A stretch of DNA of 40,183 nucleotides from a virus. Under the pieces are notes generated by a model. The model was not told the origin of the DNA. It worked only from the letters and a program-made list of their open reading frames with translations, and searched no databases. The stretch is from positions 1-40,183 of the IMG/VR virus record IMGVR_UViG_3300006737_000066. The stretch is one strand, 5' to 3'. Numbering within the stretch: position 1 is the stretch's first letter; every line of letters starts with the position of its first letter. This document shows positions 1 through 5,507 of this stretch, piece by piece. Both the position numbers and the translations under genes were made by a program.

Positions 1-206
1 CGAGTCTTTTCAACTTCGATTCCGATTCTGAATCGCGCTTCATTGCTGTTGTTTACGATTGAAGACTTTGACTCACGGCATCGAAGACCTTTGATGTCGA
101 TGTTTTCACCTTTGGTTTTAAACACAGGAGCAGGGCTTCCGTGATACGATTGAAGACGATTTCTTCCGTATTCGCCGTCGTTAGTAAATTGTGTTCCGTT
201 TCTCAT
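1..206 (-). CDS. N-terminal fragment of an unknown protein, possibly amidoligase-like
   Basis: A leftward reading frame starts with ATG at 206 and runs off the left edge without a stop (68 complete codons visible). The visible part is polar and ends in R-I-G-I-E-V-E-K-T. A hydrophobic-G-hydrophobic-E-hydrophobic-E strand of this kind opens the catalytic domain of amidoligase-like proteins (glutamine-synthetase/ATP-grasp-like fold), which occur in Bacteroidetes phages. That assignment rests on a very short motif and is an inference; the catalytic core is outside the window. The gene lies downstream of the 219-aa leftward gene, separated by about 100 bases containing a hairpin, and probably belongs to the same leftward transcription unit. 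Confidence 0.5.
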   Translation of the reverse strand, partial: MRNGTQFTNDGEYGRNRLQSYHGSPAPVFKTKGENIDIKGLRCRESKSSIVNNSNEARFRIGIEVEKT

Positions 207-274
207 TTTTTTGTAAGTTTTAAATTTCCGTTTCGCTCTTTTGAGCTCATCAGCGAAGACACTCATCTTCGGAC

Positions 275-304
275 GGAGCAGTGTCGTTGAAGACACTGCG
301 CTCC
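275..304. repeat. Hairpin built on palindrome copy 1 (280-297)
   Basis: AGTGTC-GTTGAA-GACACT at 280-297 is copy 1 of the recurring 18-bp palindrome. Flanking GGAGC (275-279) and GCTCC (300-304) extend the stem past a short bulge. It sits between two leftward genes. The rightward reading is followed by TTTT; the leftward reading has no U-run, so it would be a weak leftward terminator. A half-copy (GAAGACACT) lies just beside it at 255-263. Confidence 0.75.
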
Positions 305-306
305 TT

Positions 307-966
307 TTAATCTTGCATCGTTTGTAATGGGTGCATTTGAGTTAAAACTCTACCTGCAATATCACATAACTCACGAATACTTCCGTCGGACTGAATTACA
401 TTTCCGTCGGCATCTATTCTAATTGTTGCACCTGCATTTCCGTTGATTGCTTTCATTGAAATGGTGATGTACGTTTCAGGGTCTTCCGATTGGTTTTCTT
501 CGCTTTCGGCTTCTTCTGTTTCTTCGCTTTCGGTTTCTTCAGATTCTCTTACTTCAGCTTCGCCACTTGTACAGAATTTGTTGAATGCTTCGATGTTCCT
601 CTTTGGGCTTTCGCCGTTTTCTTCAGCTTCATCACAAGCAGTTACAAATTCGTTTATCGCATTCTCATTAGCATCTACATTGTTAGCCGCTTTGATTAGC
701 TTGTAGCATACTGATTTCTTTCGTCCACCTGCGATTGATTGAAAGAATTCGCAAATGTCATTATAAGTTATTCCTGCATCATCCATTTGGTTTTTTGCGT
801 CTTCGCTGTTGTACCATTCTTTCGCTGTTCGCAATTCCTTGCCTAATTCCACCTGTAGTTCAATGGACTTTTTGTGCTGTCTTCCAAGTCTTCTAATCAC
901 TCCTGTGATTGTGCTTGGACTGAATCCTGTTACATTGTTATAAAAACTTCTTTCTTGTGTATTCAT
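307..966 (-). CDS. Hypothetical 219-aa protein with acidic linker, possible DUF3102-like N-terminal part
   Basis: I do not recognise a clear family. Residues about 15-95 are predicted helical and basic/amphipathic. The order 'ELGKELRTAKEW', then a short helix ending 'FFQSIAGGRKKSVCYKLIKAA', recalls phage DUF3102/replication-associated proteins that pair a long helix with a helix-turn-helix-like segment; this is weak. Residues about 137-165 are an extremely acidic E/S-rich linker. The C-terminal 50 residues look like a small beta domain. The start is ATG at 966, whose A is shared with the stop codon of an upstream 38-aa ORF (TAATG), supporting translational coupling. It heads the leftward block facing the rightward structural genes, where early or regulatory functions are often found. 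Confidence 0.75.
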   Translation of the reverse strand: MNTQERSFYNNVTGFSPSTITGVIRRLGRQHKKSIELQVELGKELRTAKEWYNSEDAKNQMDDAGITYNDICEFFQSIAGGRKKSVCYKLIKAANNVDANENAINEFVTACDEAEENGESPKRNIEAFNKFCTSGEAEVRESEETESEETEEAESEENQSEDPETYITISMKAINGNAGATIRIDADGNVIQSDGSIRELCDIAGRVLTQMHPLQTMQD

Positions 967-1082
967 TATATATTATTTATTTGGTTACTTATTAATACTT
1001 GGAAAACCTTGTCTTGAATTGTCTCAAATGACTGATTATCAGTCAGTTGCGTGTTCAATGTGTCGTTTTCTCGTCGTTTCAT
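966..1082 (-). CDS. 38-aa leader ORF coupled to the 219-aa gene
   Basis: An ATG at 1082 (leftward) opens a 38-codon frame, beginning M-K-R-R-E-N-D and ending Q-I-N-N-I, whose TAA overlaps the ATG of the next gene as TAATG. The same junction is used by confident gene pairs here (for example at 6499 and 7448), which supports real translation. A candidate promoter ends only a few bases before its ATG, so the message could be nearly leaderless. The reading frame also contains the palindrome at 1029-1045. It has no recognisable domain and could instead be a 5' leader of the downstream gene. Confidence 0.4.
   Translation of the reverse strand: MKRRENDTLNTQLTDNQSFETIQDKVFQVLISNQINNI
1029..1045. promoter_or_regulatory. 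Perfect inverted repeat, operator candidate
   Basis: TGACTGA-TTA-TCAGTCA is a perfect 7-bp inverted repeat with a 3-base centre, lying just downstream of the candidate leftward promoter and inside the 38-aa ORF. Its size suits a dimeric helix-turn-helix repressor. No second copy was seen, so operator function is an inference. Confidence 0.35.
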
Positions 1083-1086
1083 ATAG

Positions 1087-1116
1087 CTAATATAGTTCTT
1101 TTATACGGATTGACAA
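1087..1116 (-). promoter_or_regulatory. Candidate leftward promoter
   Basis: Read leftward, TTG (1116-1114) is followed after 19 bases by TATATTAG (1094-1087), one mismatch from the Bacteroidetes -7 box TAnnTTTG. The groEL promoter shows the same 19-base spacing. It would drive the 38-aa and 219-aa leftward genes. Its start site would fall at or next to the ATG at 1082. Confidence 0.4.
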
Positions 1117-1208
1117 TGGCTTTGTTGCATTTTCTTTCAATTCCCTCAATTTTGTTTATGCGATTGAAATGGGGTGCAGGGGTTAACGGACTCCTCTTTA
1201 TGTCCGTT

Positions 1209-1226
1209 AGTGTCTTTGAGGACACT
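1209..1226. repeat. 18-bp palindrome copy 2
   Basis: AGTGTC-TTTGAG-GACACT, intergenic in the divergent control region. It has the same arms and 6-base spacing as the other copies. Confidence 0.85.
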
Positions 1227-1345
1227 ATTTGAGGGAAGGTATTCGATATGGACGTTCACCTGGAAAACATCACGTTTATTCATCAATCTTCTGTAATGTA
1301 GTACAGGCAAGGGATACAGACCTTTGAGAACTAATCTCTATTCGT

Positions 1346-1375
1346 GGGGGGAGCAGGGGAGCAGGGGAGTAGGGG
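1346..1375 (+). other. Four-tract G-quadruplex motif
   Basis: Four runs of at least four G (1346-1351, 1356-1359, 1364-1367, 1372-1375) are separated by three 4-base loops (AGCA, AGCA, AGTA). This satisfies the canonical intramolecular G4 rule with G4 tracts, which is very rare in AT-rich DNA. It can also be read as a tandem 8-bp repeat. It lies in the non-coding divergent region. Confidence 0.85.
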
Positions 1376-1608
1376 AGCGAATAACAGCTACAGCAGGACA
1401 GCGCGAACGTCTACAGCCCACGTATATAGAGGAATGTAGACTCATATATCTACAGCTACAGGACAACCCCAAACAAATCGCCAAAAAATCACACCTGCAC
1501 CGATGAAAACATCACCCCCCCCATCGACGAACGAGGCGTTTCCGGACGAGCCCGGCGTGCGTGCCGCCCTATATAACCCAAAGACTACATACATCTAAAA
1601 AAAATTTG

Positions 1609-1616
1609 TACCTTTG
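1609..1616 (+). promoter_or_regulatory. TAnnTTTG promoter for the 67-aa gene
   Basis: TACCTTTG matches the Bacteroidetes -7 box. It lies 27 bases before the ATG at 1644. It overlaps an in-frame TTG at 1614, which argues against that upstream start. Confidence 0.6.
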
Positions 1617-1643
1617 ACAAATAAACCTTATATTAGCAGAACA

Positions 1644-1847
1644 ATGATGAAGACGTATCAAGACTTAATGAACAGTGAGTACACTATCAAGAATGGTAGA
1701 TTAATTAATAATGCACCACCACTCGAGATGGGTATTTCAAAAGCGGCAAGACTTCGTAGAGAGGTTCACCGTAGCAAGAAGATTGCAAAGATTGCTGATG
1801 GCATAGAGATGGCTGAAGCAAGACAGCAAATGAGAAAATTATTTTAG
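1644..1847 (+). CDS. Hypothetical 67-aa basic protein
   Basis: First rightward gene after the control region. I choose ATG 1644 rather than the in-frame TTG at 1614, because the latter lies inside the promoter -7 box and the transcript would begin after it. The protein starts M-M-K-T-Y-Q-D-L and has a basic helical C-terminal half (about residues 30-67) rich in K, R and A, ending in R-K-L-F. It has no recognised domain. A terminator-like hairpin follows at 1900, so it is probably a single-gene unit, perhaps early-expressed. Confidence 0.65.
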   Translation: MMKTYQDLMNSEYTIKNGRLINNAPPLEMGISKAARLRREVHRSKKIAKIADGIEMAEARQQMRKLF

Positions 1848-1899
1848 GTGTTAGTGTTTGATAAGTAGGGTGCACACACACCCGAAAATACCTAAGTTT

Positions 1900-1930
1900 A
1901 AAGAGGGCTCTCCTACAGTCCTCTTTTTTT
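1900..1930 (+). terminator. Intrinsic terminator after the 67-aa gene
   Basis: AAAGAGG (1900-1906) pairs with CCTCTTT (1920-1926) around a 13-base loop, and the T-run continues to 1930. It ends the upstream one-gene unit. Confidence 0.65.
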
Positions 1931-1966
1931 ATGCTCTAAATTTTATATTAAGTGATAAGATAATGT

Positions 1967-1974
1967 TAACTTTG
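1967..1974 (+). promoter_or_regulatory. TAnnTTTG box, possible second groEL promoter
   Basis: TAACTTTG about 200 bases upstream of groEL. It matches the -7 consensus, but with no gene nearby its role is uncertain. Confidence 0.35.
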
Positions 1975-2058
1975 TGTTGACTTTAAATAGCTAACTAATT
2001 GATACTCAATACTAAATGTCAAGATGTTAACTTTTTTTCTATACAGACAAGCGTTTAA

Positions 2059-2086
2059 ATAATAATAATAAAAGAGAGAGAGAGAG
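2059..2086. repeat. AAT and GA simple repeats
   Basis: Consecutive AAT units (about 2059-2070) are followed by a GA-dinucleotide run (about 2073-2086), immediately upstream of the groEL promoter. Such tracts can vary in length by slippage. Confidence 0.7.
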
Positions 2087-2119
2087 TATAGAGAAAAAAA
2101 TTTGACATTTGAGCACAGC

Positions 2120-2149
2120 TTGTTTTATTCTCTTTTATTTATATCTTTG
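2120..2149 (+). promoter_or_regulatory. groEL promoter (TTG-N19-TATCTTTG)
   Basis: TTG at 2120-2122, a 19-base spacer, then TATCTTTG at 2142-2149. Both elements and the spacing match the Bacteroidetes housekeeping promoter. It lies 20 bases before the groEL ATG. Confidence 0.7.
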
Positions 2150-2169
2150 TGTAAATTAAATCAAATACA

Positions 2170-3750
2170 ATGAATCAAGGATATTCACCAAAGGACTTAG
2201 AGTTCGGCACAGAGGGGAGAGACAAGCTCATCTCCGGAATCACAAAAATTTCTAAAGCAGTTAAGAGCACTCTCGGTCCGAGAGGTAATACTGTTCTTAT
2301 AGAATCCCCGGAGCATACTCACGGAATAACGGTAACGAAAGATGGAGTTACTGTAGCTAAGTCTATTAGTCTAATGGACCCCATCGAGAACCTTGCGGTT
2401 CGTATGGTAAAGGAAGCTGCTGACAGGACTGCGACATCGGCGGGTGATGGAACAACTACAGCTATAGTATTAACGGAAGCACTTGTTAAAGCAGGTACTA
2501 AGCGTATGAAAGATTCTAACAGGACGGAAGTTTTGCGTATGCTTGTAGAGAAAACGAAAGAGATAGTAAAGGACCTTAAGAAGCAGTCAAAGAAGGTAGA
2601 CTCTAAGACGCTAAAGGATGTGGCTATTATATCAGCGAACAACGATAAAGTTATCGGAGAGATAATCTCTTCTGTATATGAGAAGGTCGGTAAGGACGGT
2701 GTGGTTACTGTAGAAAGGTCACAGTCATCGGAGACATACTTCGAGTCTACCAATGGTATTAAAGTTGACCGTGGGTATATGTCTCCCTTGTTTGTCAATG
2801 ACCAAAAGAGAGACGAGTGTATACTTGATGACACTTATGTATTGGTATCAGATGCAGAGATAAGCAACATACTACAGGTGGAGAAAATATTGAAACCAAT
2901 TATTACAGGAGGCAAAAGACTATTGATTATTGCTCCTTGCTCCACGCAGGTTATAAATACCTTGGCGGCTAACGTAATGAAAAACAACTTGAAGGTGTGT
3001 ACTATACCACCTCCCAACTTCGGTTACAAGCAGCACGAGCTGATGCAGGATATTGCGCTTAGTGTTGGAGCAACTTATTTCTCTGAGAAGACAGGAGACG
3101 ACCTCAGCATAATGGAGTTTGAGGACTTGGGTCACTGTGCTAAGGTTATAGTTAATAGAGACTCTACTGTAATACTTAAGGATAGTGATGACAGTAACAG
3201 CGAGGAGATAAAGAAGAGGGTATCAGAACTTACCGATGCGCTCAGTATAACATCAAAGAAAGCGGATAAGGAATTTATACTTTCGCGAATCGCCTCCCTG
3301 ACGGGAGGGATTGGGGTTATTTACGTTGGCGGTAACACAGACCTTGAGCAGAAAGAATTGTATGACCGAGTAGATGATGCTGTGTGTGCAGTACGCTCAG
3401 CATTGGAAGAGGGAATACTTCCGGGTGGAGGGATTGCTTTATATAAACAAGCATTATCTCAAGATGACACTGTTGCGGGAATGATGTTAGCTGATTGTCT
3501 TAGTGAACCTCTTTGGCAAATTTGGAAAAACGCAAGTTTAAATAACAAAATGTTTTACAAAGTTAACGAGGGTAATTCAACCTATGGCTTAAACGTGAAG
3601 ACAGGAGATTGGGGAGATATGTACAAGATGGGTATCATTGACCCGCTGAAGGTAACCCGTAGTGCGTTACAGAATGCAGTCAGTGTAGCGGTTACTATTT
3701 TATCAACCGACGCTATAGTCACTATGGCAAGAGCATACGAGAAAGAATGA
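2170..3750 (+). CDS. groEL: Phage-encoded chaperonin GroEL (Cpn60)
   Basis: ATP-driven protein-folding chamber subunit. It aligns along its whole length with group I chaperonins: L-G-P-R-G-N-T-V near residues 35-42, T-K-D-G-V-T-V-A-K with the catalytic Asp at D58 (E. coli D52), A-G-D-G-T-T-T with D93 (E. coli D87), and R-V-D-D-A followed by A-L-E-E-G-I-L-P-G-G-G, where D403 corresponds to E. coli D398. The C-terminal equatorial part (G-I-I-D-P-L-K-V-T-R-S-A-L-Q-N) is intact. The apical domain occupies roughly residues 195-380. At 526 residues it is shorter than host GroEL (about 548); the Gly-Gly-Met tail is missing and the segment after G-G-G is shorter. A GroES-like gene follows almost directly, so the phage carries a matched pair, probably to fold its own large virion proteins. 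Catalytic residues are intact, so ATPase activity is expected. Confidence 0.96.
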   Translation: MNQGYSPKDLEFGTEGRDKLISGITKISKAVKSTLGPRGNTVLIESPEHTHGITVTKDGVTVAKSISLMDPIENLAVRMVKEAADRTATSAGDGTTTAIVLTEALVKAGTKRMKDSNRTEVLRMLVEKTKEIVKDLKKQSKKVDSKTLKDVAIISANNDKVIGEIISSVYEKVGKDGVVTVERSQSSETYFESTNGIKVDRGYMSPLFVNDQKRDECILDDTYVLVSDAEISNILQVEKILKPIITGGKRLLIIAPCSTQVINTLAANVMKNNLKVCTIPPPNFGYKQHELMQDIALSVGATYFSEKTGDDLSIMEFEDLGHCAKVIVNRDSTVILKDSDDSNSEEIKKRVSELTDALSITSKKADKEFILSRIASLTGGIGVIYVGGNTDLEQKELYDRVDDAVCAVRSALEEGILPGGGIALYKQALSQDDTVAGMMLADCLSEPLWQIWKNASLNNKMFYKVNEGNSTYGLNVKTGDWGDMYKMGIIDPLKVTRSALQNAVSVAVTILSTDAIVTMARAYEKE

Positions 3751-3905
3751 AAGAGTTAATGTTAATTGCTTTGGCAAAAAGATTCTCCAATGACGCTGAC
3801 TTGGGAAAAGAGATAAGAAAGATTGCAAACAAAATAGAGAAATATTATGAAACCGATAGGCAAGCATATAGTAGTGAGACTGATAGAGGAAGAAGTAAAA
3901 ACTGA
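3747..3905 (+). CDS. 52-aa ORF linking groEL and the groES-like gene
   Basis: An ATG at 3747 overlaps the groEL stop as ATGA and opens 52 codons (M-K-E-L-M-L-I-A-L-A-K-R-F and onward), ending 59 bases inside the groES-like gene. The ATGA junction is the same coupling used at the amidase/holin and terminase/portal junctions. The first 35 residues look like an amphipathic helix; the tail, which overlaps groES in another frame, is low complexity. It could be a real small coupled protein or simply a device that hands ribosomes to groES. No homology is recognised. Confidence 0.4.
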   Translation: MKELMLIALAKRFSNDADLGKEIRKIANKIEKYYETDRQAYSSETDRGRSKN

Positions 3906-4104
3906 TTCAGGACTTTTACTGTCAGCACAAGACGCAAGTGCATTTAGATATCAGATGGCTGATGTTGTAAAGCCGGGTACTGATGTAAGTGTTATTGACG
4001 AAGGTGATAGGATATATTTTGACAAGAGACAGTCTTATACCATAATGATTAATGGAGAGCAGTATACTGTTATTCAGGAGCGCGATGTTGTGGTAGTTCT
4101 GTAA
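3847..4104 (+). CDS. groES: Co-chaperonin GroES-like (Cpn10)
   Basis: Heptameric lid partner of GroEL. The 85 residues start K-P-I-G-K-H-I-V-V-R (compare R-P-L-H-D-R-V-I-V-K in bacterial GroES), then a mobile loop about residues 16-32 with the hydrophobic contact triplet L-L-L at 23-25, then D-E-G-D-R-I-Y-F at 51-58 (the family's V-G-D-x-V-x-F strand) and a C-terminal strand E-R-D-V-V-V-V-L. It is about 10 residues shorter than typical GroES (about 97), mainly where the roof beta-hairpin should be, so the dome opening may be wider, as in other short phage co-chaperonins. It follows groEL, with the 52-aa ORF bridging the gap. Confidence 0.85.
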   Translation: MKPIGKHIVVRLIEEEVKTDSGLLLSAQDASAFRYQMADVVKPGTDVSVIDEGDRIYFDKRQSYTIMINGEQYTVIQERDVVVVL

Positions 4105-4116
4105 AATTATTTCTAC

Positions 4117-4124
4117 TATCTTTG
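4117..4124 (+). promoter_or_regulatory. TAnnTTTG promoter for the EF-hand-like gene
   Basis: TATCTTTG lies 12 bases before the ATG at 4137 and 12 bases after the groES stop. It starts a separate unit after the chaperonins. Confidence 0.6.
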
Positions 4125-4136
4125 TAAAAAGAAACA

Positions 4137-4433
4137 ATGGCAAAAAGAAACGGAAACGGAAACGGCAAAGAAAACAGAAGCCCAAAAAGAAAAAATAAAT
4201 TAGCACGTAGAGATAGACCTCTACCATCAACATTACCTGCAGACCTTAAGCCTTACGACACAAACAATGATGGTGTACTTTCTCAAGCAGAGAGATTGGC
4301 AATGGCAAGAGCAAAGGCAAAAGAGAGAAGTAAGGAGGACTTAAAGCCGAAAAGAAAAGTACCTATGGATAGAAAAGGACTTATGGATAAAAGGAAAGGC
4401 TTAAATCCAACGGTAAAAACATCTTATCCCTAA
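4137..4433 (+). CDS. Small basic protein with a single EF-hand-type loop
   Basis: 98-aa protein, rich in K/R at both ends (an N-G repeat then K-R-K at residues 5-20; K/R-rich 58-90). The centre contains D-T-N-N-D-G-V-L-S-Q-A-E at residues 41-52, which fits the calcium-binding EF-hand/dockerin loop D-x-[DN]-x-[DN]-G-x-[ILV]-x-x-x-E at every ligand position and is followed by a helix as in EF-hands. The start is the ATG 12 bases after a TATCTTTG box. It is the first member of the basic-protein cluster; whether it binds calcium is an inference. It converges with the next, leftward gene. Confidence 0.75.
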   Translation: MAKRNGNGNGKENRSPKRKNKLARRDRPLPSTLPADLKPYDTNNDGVLSQAERLAMARAKAKERSKEDLKPKRKVPMDRKGLMDKRKGLNPTVKTSYP

Positions 4434-4440
4434 GAGGGAT
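4426..4440. terminator. Hairpin between convergent genes
   Basis: ATCCC-TAAGA-GGGAT, a 5-bp stem overlapping the stop codon of the rightward gene and just before the end of the leftward regulator gene. It could act in both directions, but there is no good T-run, so termination is uncertain. Confidence 0.3.
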
Positions 4441-4447
4441 TACATAA

Positions 4448-4876
4448 CTATTCGTGACGCTGCTGTCTTATAGACGCATTCATCTCTTTAATCATATTCC
4501 TGTATACCTTGTCTGAGTAGGATACATTCTTTTTAAACATAGGATTCTTTGAAGGAGAGGTCGGCATTGCTTCACCCTGTAACTTTTCATATAGAGACGT
4601 AAGCATCCTTTGGGATTTAAATGACAGTTGATATATTGCTTTCTTTTTACCGGCTCTCTTTCTGAACACCTCAATCCATCCATCACGTTTTAGTTTATCG
4701 AATCTGTTAACATTCCAAGATAGTAGTTCATCGAACTCTTTGAATCGGTCCTTTGAAAAAAATCTTTCTGTTCTAAGAAACAGAAGCATATCTAACTCCG
4801 CTTGTGTGATATTGTATTTTGCTTTTATGAAGTATCGTATCACTCTCCAATACTTTAGGTAGTCATCTAAAGCCAT
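4448..4876 (-). CDS. Winged-helix DNA-binding regulator, MarR-like
   Basis: 142-aa protein and the only leftward gene right of position 1100. Helices at about residues 22-38 and 41-50 are followed by L-L-S-W-N-V-N-R-F-D-K-L-K-R-D-G-W-I, the recognition-helix region, then a basic wing (R-K-R-A-G-K-K-K) and a strand (A-I-Y-Q-L-S), the usual order in MarR/PadR-type winged-helix proteins. The C-terminal third is helical and polar. The start is ATG 4876, 24 bases after a leftward TATCTTTG that forms an inverted repeat with the rightward promoter of the basic-protein operon. This arrangement suggests it regulates its own gene and the divergent cluster. Its exact family is unassigned. Confidence 0.75.
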   Translation of the reverse strand: MALDDYLKYWRVIRYFIKAKYNITQAELDMLLFLRTERFFSKDRFKEFDELLSWNVNRFDKLKRDGWIEVFRKRAGKKKAIYQLSFKSQRMLTSLYEKLQGEAMPTSPSKNPMFKKNVSYSDKVYRNMIKEMNASIRQQRHE

Positions 4877-4888
4877 AAATTAAATTCT

Positions 4889-4907
4889 TATCTTTGTATC
4901 AAAGATA
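4889..4907. promoter_or_regulatory. Palindromic divergent promoter pair
   Basis: TATCTTTG-TAT-CAAAGATA is a perfect inverted repeat made of two TAnnTTTG -7 boxes, one per strand: 4889-4896 rightward (ATG at 4913) and 4907-4900 leftward (ATG at 4876). The two start sites would be about 10 bases apart, so the polymerases should exclude each other. Confidence 0.65.
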
Positions 4908-4912
4908 TAAAA

Positions 4913-5128
4913 ATGGCTGACAAAAAAGAAAAGCTAAGCAAGAAAGAATTGGAGACCATTGCGTTCAGGGATTCCGTTACAAGGAGATTAAAGAAGCTTG
5001 ATGAAACTGATTCGGCTACTCGAAAAAAAGAGAGGAAAGCTTTACGAGAAGCAAATCGACAAAGGAGAAGAGCTAAAAGAAGAATTACTCTTCAAGGCTT
5101 AAAAAAGTTTAAAGGATTTAGTAGTTGA
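4913..5128 (+). CDS. Small basic helical protein, 71 aa
   Basis: Starts M-A-D-K-K-E-K-L-S-K-K and is almost entirely charged helix, with the arginine-rich run R-Q-R-R-R-A-K-R-R at about residues 49-57. It looks like a nucleic-acid-binding peptide; no family is recognised. It is the first gene of the rightward basic-protein operon, 17 bases after a TATCTTTG box, and ends one base before the next ATG (stop 5126-5128, ATG 5130), so the pair is very likely co-translated. Confidence 0.7.
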   Translation: MADKKEKLSKKELETIAFRDSVTRRLKKLDETDSATRKKERKALREANRQRRRAKRRITLQGLKKFKGFSS

Positions 5129-5129
5129 T

Positions 5130-5507
5130 ATGGCAAAGAAAGATGCTTGCTATAGAAAGATTATGCGACGATACAAGAAGTGGTCGGCTCGAGCAGCTCA
5201 GGCTACAGCTAAGTGTCGTAAGAAAAAAGGCATTGTTCGCAAAACCAAAGCGGGCAGAAACCTAAAGAGATGGGGTAAGGAGAAATGGATTGATACTCGA
5301 ACAGGTAAATCTTGTGGTACCGGTAAGAGAAGTGAATACTGTAGACCATCAATAAGAGTGTCGTCAAAGACACCCGTTACTAAGTCAGAAATGTCTAAGT
5401 CAACTTTAAGAAAAAAGCAGGCTGAAAAAAAACGAATAGGAAAACAAGGAGCGGGAGGCAAAAAGGTTTCCGCTGTTAGAAGAAATCGCTATGGCAGAAA
5501 AAAGTAG
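5130..5507 (+). CDS. Basic protein with DUF5872-like domain
   Basis: 125 aa. Residues about 45-85 show the pattern L-K-R-W-x-K-E-K-W-I-D-T-R-T-G-K-S-C-G, then Y-C-R-P-S-I-R-V-S-S-K-T-P-V-T, which I recognise as the DUF5872 signature known from phages and algal giant viruses; its function is unknown. The N-terminus (K-K-D-A-C-Y-R-K-I-M-R-R-Y) is another basic helix with cysteines, and the tail is K/R/G-rich. Conserved Cys and Trp residues hint at a metal- or nucleic-acid-binding mini-domain. Palindrome copy 3 (5357-5374) lies inside the domain, encoding V-S-S-K-T-P. The last 17 bases overlap the next gene. Confidence 0.8.
   Translation: MAKKDACYRKIMRRYKKWSARAAQATAKCRKKKGIVRKTKAGRNLKRWGKEKWIDTRTGKSCGTGKRSEYCRPSIRVSSKTPVTKSEMSKSTLRKKQAEKKRIGKQGAGGKKVSAVRRNRYGRKK
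5357..5374. repeat. 18-bp palindrome copy 3, inside a gene
   Basis: AGTGTC-GTCAAA-GACACC within the DUF5872-like gene. The palindrome begins at the third codon position. Confidence 0.85.

Larger units (their letters stand above)
1083..1643. other. Non-coding divergent control region, GC-rich, origin candidate
   Basis: No convincing gene lies between the leftward block and the first rightward gene. Contents in order: candidate leftward promoter (1087-1116), palindrome copy 2 (1209-1226), G-quadruplex motif (1346-1375), two near-copies of A-C-A-G-C-T-A-C-A-G (1384-1393 and 1452-1461, each soon followed by GGACA), the inverted pair TGTAGA/TCTACA (1435-1440 and 1449-1454), an 8-C run (1515-1522), a GC-rich stretch (about 1525-1572) and a rightward promoter (1609-1616). 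The local base composition is unlike the AT-rich genes around it. Divergent transcription, iterons and skewed composition fit a replication origin or terminus/packaging region; which one cannot be told from sequence alone. Confidence 0.55.
1848..2169. other. Intergenic region with terminator, two promoters and simple repeats
   Basis: No gene is seen in these 322 bases. They hold a small hairpin (GGGTG-CACACA-CACCC near 1868-1883), the terminator at 1900-1930, a TAnnTTTG box at 1967-1974, two copies of A-T-G-T-T-A-A-C-T-T-T about 60 bases apart (from about 1963 and 2024), AAT and GA microsatellites (2059-2086) and the groEL promoter. The 1967 promoter could give a long groEL leader or a small RNA. 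Confidence 0.6.

Noticed and set aside
443-706. Serine-rich rightward ORFs
   Set aside because: They are the reverse complement of the acidic E/S linker and helices of the 219-aa leftward gene.
1047-1232. Rightward 61-aa ORF
   Set aside because: It overlaps the TAATG-coupled leftward leader and the candidate leftward promoter and ends inside palindrome copy 2; composition is like random AT-rich DNA.
1324-1506. Rightward 60-aa ORF across the G-quadruplex
   Set aside because: It starts at TTG with no promoter box nearby, and its sequence is dictated by the G-rich and repeat DNA; no protein-like pattern.
1614-1643. N-terminal extension of the 67-aa gene to TTG 1614
   Set aside because: The TTG lies in the -7 box, upstream of the expected transcription start.
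2319-3135. Leftward ORFs inside groEL
   Set aside because: Shadows of a highly conserved gene on the other strand.
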